From positions 1 through 24,242 of IMG/VR virus record IMGVR_UViG_3300009181_000327: 24,242 nt of DNA; one strand, 5' to 3'. Of the stretch, positions 6,301 to 13,087 are shown piece by piece. The number at the start of each line of letters is the position of its first letter. Position 1 is the first letter of the stretch. The notes below the pieces were generated by a model. It saw only the letters and a list, made by a program, of their open reading frames with translations, made no database searches and was not told the origin of the DNA. Origin of the DNA: a virus. A program made the position numbers and the translations under genes.

Positions 6301-8963
6301 TCCAACTGTGCAGGATCCATACCCTTAGCCTCATCAGCCAACTTACGACGAATAACACTAGCCAGCATAGCAGGAGTATACGGAGCGCCACCAGTAGCCT
6401 GATCCATAATAACCTGTTGTTCTATATCAGTAAGACCCATCTCCTCAATAGCCTTATCATACAGGTGAAGCATACTCATCTCACGACGCACACCCTCAGC
6501 AACACCAAGATGCTGCTCCTTATACGCTTTATCAAACCTATAATTAAAACCAAGCAAAGGAAGATTAGCAATACGAGGAGAAAGTTTACCACCACGAGTT
6601 TGAGCACTAAAAAACGCATTCTGAATACCACGAGCAATAGGACTACCAGCAAACCTCAAAGCAATAGGAGCATCAGGAGCAACAGCCTCAGCGCGACCCT
6701 GATCAACAACACTATGATTACCATCAGAACGCTGCACAATCTTATAACGAGGCTCAAACATACCAGCAACATGGTCCATCAGGCTAGGACGAAGCAGACT
6801 ATTAGAAGCATTAGTACCTTTAGGAAGCAAAAACTCGAGAGTTGCTTTAGCAGAAAGATCCCCAGCAGCAACCTTACGCATAAGAGCAGCATACTCTAAA
6901 CGACTAATACCATAACCATTAGTAGGATGCTCTGTTACAAGACCTTCAACAACCGCCTCATCGCCAAGCGCAGCAGCCTCCCTTTCGGCAAGATCCCGCT
7001 GTCTTTCAGCAACCCCAAAATCAAGCCTAGCGCCAGCCCGATCAAGAATACCACTATAGCCAAGCGGCGCACGAGCCTTACTAAGCCTACTAGTAGCAGA
7101 AACAATCTGACCACCCTTACCAAGCAAACCAACACCATCAACAAGAGCCAAACCATCCAACGCAACAGCAAACGGATCATTAGACAAGTGAGCCTTAAAA
7201 CCATCCCAAGTACCATAATTATGCTTATACTGCTCAACCATATCACCAGTAGTAGTAACAGGATCAGTAGCAAGATAATACAACCCCGGCATAAAACCAG
7301 TACCAGCACGACCAGCACCCTTCACCCAGTTACCAAGCCACCCAGCAAGCCCAGAATCCTCCTCATACGCCAAATAAGACGATTGAGAAGCCAACTCTTG
7401 TGTTTTAAGACCAGCCTGCAAACCCTTACTAAGAGCCTCCACACCACTAGGCAAAACAATATTAGGCGACTGACCCGGATAAGAAACACTATCATCACCC
7501 TTACCAGCAACACCATAAAGCATATCAACAAAATTACCAGCACCAGAACCATCATGCTGATTACCCTCTTTAACCTTAAAGTCACCAATAATAGCCTCTA
7601 AGTAAGGACGCAACGCACCCGGAATAGGATAACCTTTATCCTGCGCGTCAACCGCAGCCTGAATAAGACTAGCCTTCTGAGCCTCCGTAAAACCACGCAT
7701 AGGAGCAGGCTCAAAACGCTTACCACCAAGCACACTCTTATCCTCAACCATACGACCAACACCATCACGCATAATCTGCTCAATAACATTAGCAGGAATA
7801 AGATTACCCATACCAGTCTTAAAAGTCTCACCACCAGACAAAGCATCAAGAAGAGAAGTAAACTGTTGCTCAGGAGTAGCAGGAATCTTACCAGTACCAA
7901 AATAAGTATCAGTAAACTCTTTCTGAGCCTTACCCTGAACCTCTAAAGCCTTAATATCTTCCTTATCATTCTCAGCCATAAGATCCTGAATATTAGCAGC
8001 ATCATTAGCGCGAATGCTCTCCATAGGATCAAAAGCCTTCTTAAGAAGCGACTCTTGAATAAAACGCTCCTGACTAGGACCATAAGTACCATTAGGAGAA
8101 TACATATACTGTCGAAGATTATCAACATCAGCAGCACTATACTTACCAGACATAATCTTATTCCAAAGAGCAGAACCACCTTCACTAGAAATCTTCTTAG
8201 TAATCTTAGACTGCCAAAGAGCCATATCCTTATTATCCTTAGCATAAGAATCAGCCATCTTATTATAATTAATAACAGCGGCTTTACCCTTACCCGTAGT
8301 AGGAACATTAGTAAGATTACCAGCAATACCAAGATTACTCCGCACCCGCTTACCGGCAAGAAAATCTCGTTGAGCCTCAGCAGGAGAAATAGTTTGATCA
8401 ACACCACCATAAGTAGCATACTGAATAGCAGTATCCGTCAAGGACAACTTAGCTGTTTTACGCTTCCACTTACCATCAACATTATTATAATTATCTTTAA
8501 GGAACTGGTTAAGTGCAGGAGTATTAATACTCGTAACAGTCGTATCATACTTACCATCAGGAGTCTTACCGTACGACATAAGACCAGCACGAATCATCTG
8601 CTCACGCTCATCAGTAGTCTGATTAAACGCCATACCCTTAGTATCATACCACGCACGAGCACCAGACAAACGATCCTTAAACAACATCGTATCTACATTA
8701 GCAAATTGCAAGCCAGCAAACGTATCCTTCCGAACAGGAAGCGGAGCAGGACCAATATTATTACTACCCGCATAACCACGATTAGACAATGGTGGAGAAA
8801 CTTGAGTAGGACGAATCATATTTGGAGGAGTATAACCAGCCGTCCCCGGACCACCCGCCCTTAAACGCTTCTTTTTAGCGGCAAGTTCAGCGCGAATCTG
8901 AGCACGGGATTTGGTACTTGGAGTAGCACTACCCGGACCAATGTTAGAAAGATCTAAAGCCAA
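3375..8963 (-). CDS. giant 1862-residue internal virion / polyvalent-type protein
   Basis: The largest gene in the window. The start is TTG 8963, five bases after AAGGAG, and the preceding gene stops at 8998. The N-terminal ~80 residues are disordered and Pro/Gly/Lys-rich. Residues ~540-640 contain hydrophobic, Gly-rich stretches (FAVALDGLALVDGVGLLGKG). Residues ~1330-1700 hold a region I associate with the large polyvalent proteins of phages and plasmids (LPD38-like from memory): hydrophobic helices (TLSLNPKFIPQNVIG), the RNYLVPFYAWQRHS motif near 1538 and a later LILGGLNPFSATTDAL segment. No lysozyme, peptidase or polymerase motif is obvious. Its place after the tail and fibre genes and before the holin, and its size, match the ejected internal proteins of podoviruses. 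A tape-measure role is less likely because long coiled-coil repeats and tail-tube genes are absent. Confidence 0.75.
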   Translation of the reverse strand: MALDLSNIGPGSATPSTKSRAQIRAELAAKKKRLRAGGPGTAGYTPPNMIRPTQVSPPLSNRGYAGSNNIGPAPLPVRKDTFAGLQFANVDTMLFKDRLSGARAWYDTKGMAFNQTTDEREQMIRAGLMSYGKTPDGKYDTTVTSINTPALNQFLKDNYNNVDGKWKRKTAKLSLTDTAIQYATYGGVDQTISPAEAQRDFLAGKRVRSNLGIAGNLTNVPTTGKGKAAVINYNKMADSYAKDNKDMALWQSKITKKISSEGGSALWNKIMSGKYSAADVDNLRQYMYSPNGTYGPSQERFIQESLLKKAFDPMESIRANDAANIQDLMAENDKEDIKALEVQGKAQKEFTDTYFGTGKIPATPEQQFTSLLDALSGGETFKTGMGNLIPANVIEQIMRDGVGRMVEDKSVLGGKRFEPAPMRGFTEAQKASLIQAAVDAQDKGYPIPGALRPYLEAIIGDFKVKEGNQHDGSGAGNFVDMLYGVAGKGDDSVSYPGQSPNIVLPSGVEALSKGLQAGLKTQELASQSSYLAYEEDSGLAGWLGNWVKGAGRAGTGFMPGLYYLATDPVTTTGDMVEQYKHNYGTWDGFKAHLSNDPFAVALDGLALVDGVGLLGKGGQIVSATSRLSKARAPLGYSGILDRAGARLDFGVAERQRDLAEREAAALGDEAVVEGLVTEHPTNGYGISRLEYAALMRKVAAGDLSAKATLEFLLPKGTNASNSLLRPSLMDHVAGMFEPRYKIVQRSDGNHSVVDQGRAEAVAPDAPIALRFAGSPIARGIQNAFFSAQTRGGKLSPRIANLPLLGFNYRFDKAYKEQHLGVAEGVRREMSMLHLYDKAIEEMGLTDIEQQVIMDQATGGAPYTPAMLASVIRRKLADEAKGMDPAQLEMHLADLRRYEDPEFLRDYANTTNDLIEGVSPRGKQLAEVHNVMVSLLEKQNRLLTAFDDPITIEAALRAYGPITTATRLNPSDIMRELGASGENLGMFNPNFHVNEQLRLYAEDFVLQDGKYGRRKGAADQMVGIMQEIRDSANKIKDDLAFRDLGGLPFFTVNEIVRVAGQPVAVRGQRLIIDGKTATHERLPLLDPEILTIPYSAMVPSKNGKGVLTLSKAQAAKQLHIGAVNFLNKVYPNVRDMVDKVSTHSLNANETYRERANHNVVASSGIQSYHLKVQLDAHASYLRRRSTEGWTQFFDETAIPIRADKFDNKNFVALRTHKFFDTYDEAYRYAMNYNEVGAVEPGIVDEVTVAGQPKFVTKMRYFDVMLNTVIEQRTKVVRGTADYEKAYLEDISKIDTSNPNNIVMAVPRKTYDRFASTQRGIDALLKDTLAGKTGGLLSQIFKVTTLSLNPKFIPQNVIGSSMMVGLATPELFPQIMSGLWQKAARSKGARAEDRNIFSNHASDFNYLTRMMPHDFLDNAYAMDRAEGIGGKLGDSKLAKYTLFGGYTVVFGFETNMRVALIRAAALKYPGFKSLMNSKAIQERAAAGIPEVGIERMSPFQAAFESLRDPNSPVHDPNFMHHVRFTADGVLGNYRDFGPWETAIRNYLVPFYAWQRHSALFSKRLVQERPLAANAAYNTGQYGFEKVLAAAGLPDWMYESIPMPDALMRFLELDPEQSNRLILGGLNPFSATTDALVAGTSALAGKGFMGSSKGLFDYTNPFINATIEQFTGNSTLTGAPLSQEEKDAGILAKGGNIMLGFPALKAITDLFKSPDQMNALRGMSNPEDIFVNPDDPNSKLSIPGDKLSTRFPTGTRAGVFNLISPVRAMSLNAEALLKQYKQDQKDRGVSTGDVKMTDSALVKNINSLVNWKRKRDFIMNKYLPQFGETSAALSARALAELQKEFPKLPDSFPKDLYDQIMNGGG

Positions 8964-8997
8964 GAAGACTCCTTAATCGAATAATTATAATAAAAAA

Positions 8998-9867
8998 TTA
9001 AGCGCCAGTAGGACCAGCAGGACTAGTAGCGTTAGGAGCGCCACCACCAGCACCCATAAACGACTTGTACGACTTCTTACCACCAGCCTTCTTATACGCA
9101 GCATAAGCAGCCGCATTATTAATATTACCACTAATATACGCCTGCTGATTGCCAGCCATCTTAAAAGGATCATACGCAGCACGCTGCTGATCACGCAAAC
9201 CAGCAATACCAGTAAGAAGCCCCTGCCTACCTTCCATCATTTGAGTCTGCAAACCAGCCGCTTCCGTACCAGCCTGAGTCTTCATCTGATTTAAACGACT
9301 CAACGCTCCACCACGATCAAGCGTCAACTGCATACGAGTAGCAGACTGATTCTTAACATCCTCAGCACCAAGACGAGCAAAATCACTAGCAGCACCACCA
9401 AGAATAGCATTAGAATACACATCACCACCCTGACCACCCATACCAGAAACAGTACCAGCAGTAGTAGCAAGATTAGCCGTCTGCGTAGCATCCGCACCAA
9501 TAGCACCCCCCATAGCACTAGTAGCAGCAGAAACATTAGCGCCACCCTGACCATAATTAGTACCCTTAATCAAAGCAGAAACTTTAGCCAACTGATCAGA
9601 ATAATTTTTATTAATAGCATCATTAGACTGAATACCACTAAGAGCCGCATTATAACCAGCCACACTAGGATCAGCATTAACATCCATACCAGCGCGACGC
9701 TGAGCCTCTAACAAAGCCGGATTCTTAGTAGGATCATACAAATCACTATTAAGAGCATTCTTAGAAGCCTTAATACTACTACTCATACCAAACCGCTGAT
9801 TCTTAATAAAAGCCTTATAAACCGGACTCTTAGGATTCATAAACCACGGAATATTATTTTTAGCCAC
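8998..9867 (-). CDS. putative internal virion protein, Ala/Gly/Gln-rich
   Basis: 289 residues from GTG 9867, which has AAGGGGG (9874-9880) six bases upstream. A TTG six bases further up is in frame but too close to that site. The N-terminus reads MAKNNIPWFMNPKSPVYKAF. A long low-complexity helical middle rich in Ala, Gly, Gln and Thr follows. The C-terminus has a basic patch (YKKAGGKKSYKSF) and a Gly/Pro tail. No enzymatic motif is seen. Composition and order, next to a similar protein and immediately before the giant gene, suggest a member of the set of small ejected or internal capsid proteins. The function is inferred from context only. Confidence 0.6.
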   Translation of the reverse strand: MAKNNIPWFMNPKSPVYKAFIKNQRFGMSSSIKASKNALNSDLYDPTKNPALLEAQRRAGMDVNADPSVAGYNAALSGIQSNDAINKNYSDQLAKVSALIKGTNYGQGGANVSAATSAMGGAIGADATQTANLATTAGTVSGMGGQGGDVYSNAILGGAASDFARLGAEDVKNQSATRMQLTLDRGGALSRLNQMKTQAGTEAAGLQTQMMEGRQGLLTGIAGLRDQQRAAYDPFKMAGNQQAYISGNINNAAAYAAYKKAGGKKSYKSFMGAGGGAPNATSPAGPTGA

Positions 9868-9873
9868 GTTCAA

Positions 9874-9880
9874 CCCCCTT
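9874..9880 (-). promoter_or_regulatory. AAGGGGG ribosome site deciding GTG 9867
   Basis: The site lies six bases before GTG 9867 and directly abuts the alternative TTG at 9873. Spacing favours the GTG. Confidence 0.6.
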
Positions 9881-9891
9881 AAATAGTAACA

Positions 9892-10593
9892 TTAAATTGT
9901 TTTCCACTTTTTACCATTCCACCGATATTTAACACCAGCAGCATTCTTACGAATCTCTCCAACCTTTTTACCCGGAGTAGCAAGAGGATTAGCAGGAGAA
10001 GTAGGAGCAACAGGAGGCGTTATAGTAGCCTCAACAGTCGCAGGATCCGCAGGAGCGACAACAGTAGCAGCACTTGTTTTCAAAGCGTCAGCCTCCGCAG
10101 CCTTAATCTTATCCTCAGTAATAGCAGTCTGAAGAGCCTGATACGCACTACCAATAGGCTGATTAGCCTGAGCAAACTGAGACAAATAATCACTTTTAGC
10201 AGCACCCAACTGACCCGCAGTCTGACTCTCAGCAAGCATACGCCTCTGATTAGCCAAACCACCTAAACCAGTACCAGTAGCAGCACTCTGCGCCATAGCA
10301 TCAGCCTCAGCAGAACCACCACTACGCATCACATCACTAAGAATACCCTGACCACCAATACGCATTTGACTTGCCGCAGCATCAAACTTAGCCTGATCAA
10401 GAATACCAGTTGTTTTATCGTACAAGTTATTTGGATCAAACGCAGTACCCGTAGCGTTGGTATCATAACCACCAGTAGCATTAGGCATAGTCCAACCATA
10501 CTGAGCAAACAAACTATTCTGAGCATTACGCGCTTGATTTAAAGAATCTTGATAAAGAACAGCCGCACGACCAGCATTACCTTCAATACTCAT
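9892..10593 (-). CDS. putative virion structural protein, Ala/Gln-rich
   Basis: 233 residues. ATG 10593 overlaps the TGA of the upstream mini-fibre gene (ATGA), so translation is coupled. The N-terminal ~170 residues are Ala/Gln/Gly-rich helices (e.g. MAQSAATGTGLGGLANQRRM), a composition shared with the next gene. A Pro/Ala linker (~185-210) separates this from a short C-terminal motif, GVKYRWNGKKWKTI, a compact Tyr-Trp-Gly-Trp module seen at the end of various phage structural proteins. It is probably an internal or tail-associated protein. The similarity of style to the following gene suggests a paralogous pair, but I cannot align them convincingly by eye. Confidence 0.6.
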   Translation of the reverse strand: MSIEGNAGRAAVLYQDSLNQARNAQNSLFAQYGWTMPNATGGYDTNATGTAFDPNNLYDKTTGILDQAKFDAAASQMRIGGQGILSDVMRSGGSAEADAMAQSAATGTGLGGLANQRRMLAESQTAGQLGAAKSDYLSQFAQANQPIGSAYQALQTAITEDKIKAAEADALKTSAATVVAPADPATVEATITPPVAPTSPANPLATPGKKVGEIRKNAAGVKYRWNGKKWKTI

Positions 10594-10841
10594 AATGCAG
10601 TCTTCTTAATATACACATAAGTACCGCTAAGCGTAGGAAGACCAGCAACAGTATTAGTAAGATTAGACCAGTTAGCGGGAACACTAGCCACACTAGTATC
10701 AAAAATCATAATCATACCAATAACATTAGTCTTAGTATTCAACGCAGTATCAACACTCTGAATAACAGTATTAATACTAGAATACCCAGCAGTATCACTA
10801 CCATTAAGGAGAGTAATACCAAAATTAGTTGTAAGTGCCAT
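10590..10841 (-). CDS. 83-residue mini-fibre / collar-like tail protein
   Basis: 83 residues, with a near-perfect ribosome site AAGGAGGTG (10846-10854) four bases before ATG. The N-terminus (MALTTNFGITLLNGSD, then INTVIQSVDTAL) resembles the short attachment segments of phage tail fibres. The second half, GMIMIFDTSVASVPANW, follows the opening pattern of phage collar domains (G-x-I-x-x-F..P-x-x-W), and the end YVYIKKT mirrors the YIIKT end of the larger collar protein at 12273. The CDG and LPDMRG core of a full collar domain is missing. It may be a shortened fibre tip or adaptor that lets different fibres attach. Confidence 0.6.
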   Translation of the reverse strand: MALTTNFGITLLNGSDTAGYSSINTVIQSVDTALNTKTNVIGMIMIFDTSVASVPANWSNLTNTVAGLPTLSGTYVYIKKTAL

Positions 10842-10855
10842 TATTCACCTCCTTC

Positions 10856-12262
10856 TTATAGTTCGGCAGACCAGCCCAAATAGGCTGCGGTAGTAGAGTT
10901 GGCTAGTGCCATACTGCTATTTCCGGCAGTAAGACTTGCAGCCGCAACAGTATAATTTACATTACTTCCTTGAGGGGTAGCGCTATTAAAAGTAGGTATT
11001 GCAGTACAAGCAACTACTGTTCCCGAAGCATTGTATAATGCATAGTTTGCTGCTGTACCAGATTGTTCTAATGTGGTAGGCGGAGTACGCATTGTTGTTG
11101 GATAAGGAACAAAAATTACCGCCGAGGTTGCCGCTGTTGCAAGTCCTGTCCCAAAAACATGCGTGTTAGCACTAGCATTTTGGCTGGTATTTCGATAATA
11201 GTATCTTTGACAACGACGCAACTCATTACCATAATCATAAAACTCAAACTCGCTAGGAGCAGCGCCTTTTTCTAGTTGAACACCAGAATAAGTAATTGTT
11301 TGCGTACTAGCGTTGCCACCCGTAGCAAACACAATTTCAATACCCGTAGTAGCCGCAGACGGAATATCAAAAGTAGCAGAATAATAAGCGTCAGTAGCCG
11401 TAACACCACTAAACGTACCAGTAGCAATTTGTGTACGAGTAGGAACATTATAAGTCCCAAAACTATCCGTAGTTGTCGCGTAATACGCCGTCCAAATAAC
11501 ACTAGTAATGCTGCTTGCAGAAATAGTTGCCGACAATGTTGCCGTCTTACCCGCCAAATAGTTTGTATTGACAGCCTCCAAACGAGTGCCAAGGCGCGTA
11601 CCCGTATTACCAAGACCACCCGTAAAACGAATAGCATTAGTATACGGAGTGGTACCAGCAATACGCTGAATACTATTATTAGCACCCACAGCAACCGCAT
11701 ACCACCTATCAACCGTATACGCAAGAACAGTACCAATAGCAGTAAGAGTCTGACTAGCACCATTATTACGCTGATCAACCGCAAAACCACCATTAATAAT
11801 CGCATTACGATTAGGCTTAACGTCTGCCTGCATCCAACGATTAGCACTACCATAAGACACATACTTAAGCAACTCGTCAGTATCAGTCTGATAAATCATC
11901 TGACCAGCAATAGGACTAGCAGGACGAGCAGCAGTATTAGCCACAACCGTATGCCCAGCATAACCAGAAAGATCCAACTTACTAGAAACAATAGCAGCAT
12001 TAGTATTAACCATAGCATTAGTAATAACATTAGCCACAGGCGTACCAGCAGAAACACTACCAATAAGAGCATTAACATAAGCAGTACTAGCAATCTTAGT
12101 GCTACTATCACTAGTACTAGGCGTAATACCAAGACTATAAGTATTACCAATAGTTTCCATACGATCCGCTAACTCTTTAATCCTTGTTGCAACATTAGAC
12201 AGACTATCCCCACCTAAGGGGTATGGGTACTGGTATGTTGTTGTTGTGGCTGTTGTTGCCAT
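10856..12262 (-). CDS. tail fibre / receptor-binding protein
   Basis: 468 residues. The site GAGGAGGT precedes ATG 12262. The N-terminal ~70 residues (Thr-rich start, then IKELADRMETIGNTYSLG) form a short attachment helix. At ~105-130 is the ARPASPIAGQMIYQTDTDEL stretch typical of fibres that carry a sampled-parameter linker. From ~150 the pattern NAIINGGFAVDQRNNG followed by YTVDRWYA starts a beta-sandwich, closing at ~325-350 with GVQLEKGAAPSEFEF and ELRRCQRYYYR. This is a common phage receptor-binding or carbohydrate-binding fibre module. The last ~110 residues are Thr/Ala/Ser-rich beta sequence. Codons switch from T/G-ending to more A/C-ending near 11200, in the C-terminal tip, suggesting an exchanged host-range segment. 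Confidence 0.8.
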   Translation of the reverse strand: MATTATTTTYQYPYPLGGDSLSNVATRIKELADRMETIGNTYSLGITPSTSDSSTKIASTAYVNALIGSVSAGTPVANVITNAMVNTNAAIVSSKLDLSGYAGHTVVANTAARPASPIAGQMIYQTDTDELLKYVSYGSANRWMQADVKPNRNAIINGGFAVDQRNNGASQTLTAIGTVLAYTVDRWYAVAVGANNSIQRIAGTTPYTNAIRFTGGLGNTGTRLGTRLEAVNTNYLAGKTATLSATISASSITSVIWTAYYATTTDSFGTYNVPTRTQIATGTFSGVTATDAYYSATFDIPSAATTGIEIVFATGGNASTQTITYSGVQLEKGAAPSEFEFYDYGNELRRCQRYYYRNTSQNASANTHVFGTGLATAATSAVIFVPYPTTMRTPPTTLEQSGTAANYALYNASGTVVACTAIPTFNSATPQGSNVNYTVAAASLTAGNSSMALANSTTAAYLGWSAEL

Positions 12263-12272
12263 TTATACCTCC

Positions 12273-13085
12273 TCAGGTTTTAATAATATAATTAAGTGAT
12301 ATACTTGGTTGGACAAGACTTACGGCTACCGGAGTTGAACCATTATCGCCAGTATTTGCAGGGAGAGTATGGGAATGGTCAAGGCTTCCGCCCGTACCAG
12401 AACTTTGGGAGGTAATAGAACCAGTAATACTCCCAGAAGCAGTAAATAGGTTTGCTCCACTTTGAAGCGGAATAAGAATACTGCCTGCCGATGTTCCTCT
12501 TTGAGTATTGGCAAAAGCAATGATAGTTGAAGCACCAAGGCTATGAGCATGACTATGACTAGCATTAAAACTACCCGTAGTACCACCCAAAGAGTGCGTA
12601 TGGTTAGGCAAATCATTGTTATTCAAGGTTCTTGTATACGCACCGGGATTTTTATTAAGCGTACTAATGTCAGGATTACTAGTCTGCGTAGACTTCACAC
12701 CAACAGGAACATTACCGCGCATATCAGGAAGATTAAACGTAGTAGAACCATCACCAACACCATAAGTAGTACCAATAATAGTAAACAAAGCAGAATAAGC
12801 AGTACGACTCACAGCAGCACCATCACACAATAACCAACCATTAGGAACATCCTGACGAGTACCCGGATTAGGCGTAACACCCGGACCACCAGCAAAAGGA
12901 ACAATAACACCACTAGGAAAAACAACACCAGTTGTTAAAGAACCAGACGCACCAGAAACACTAGAAGAAGCATTATTAACTTGTGACTGCTTAGTATACG
13001 AGTTAATCTCATTACGAACATTATTCATAATATAATTTTCGTACTCCTGCTTACCCTGCTCACTAGTCAAATCGCCAGTAAACAT
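12273..13085 (-). CDS. tail fibre with phage collar domain
   Basis: 270 residues. ATG 13085 lies two bases after the stop of the nozzle gene. Residues 1-35 form a charged helix (EYENYIMNNVRNEINSY). Residues ~53-130 are a clear phage tail collar domain: GVIVPFAGG, then NGWLLCDG at 82-89, then YSALFTIIGTTYG, then FNLPDMRG. His-rich motifs follow (LPNHTHS ~159, HSHAHS, LDHSHT), as in trimeric fibre tips where they bind metal, and the protein ends in the conserved LNYIIKT. It probably forms trimeric short fibres attached to the nozzle. Codons in the last ~85 residues (12273-12530) shift towards A/C endings compared with the rest. Confidence 0.88.
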   Translation of the reverse strand: MFTGDLTSEQGKQEYENYIMNNVRNEINSYTKQSQVNNASSSVSGASGSLTTGVVFPSGVIVPFAGGPGVTPNPGTRQDVPNGWLLCDGAAVSRTAYSALFTIIGTTYGVGDGSTTFNLPDMRGNVPVGVKSTQTSNPDISTLNKNPGAYTRTLNNNDLPNHTHSLGGTTGSFNASHSHAHSLGASTIIAFANTQRGTSAGSILIPLQSGANLFTASGSITGSITSQSSGTGGSLDHSHTLPANTGDNGSTPVAVSLVQPSISLNYIIKT

Positions 13086-13087
13086 AA

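Noticed and set aside
3860-8419. Many Leu/Val-rich minus-strand frames resembling membrane proteins
   Set aside because: They are other-frame readings of the giant gene, where T-rich third positions become Leu/Val/Ile codons. None has a ribosome site or free space.
3375-8963. Tape-measure protein
   Set aside because: Long coiled-coil or repetitive tape-measure features and companion tail-tube and chaperone genes are absent; polyvalent-like motifs fit better.
8964-8997. AT-rich 34-base gap before the giant gene as a possible promoter
   Set aside because: It lacks paired -35 and -10 elements with proper spacing and is mainly the leader with the AAGGAG site.
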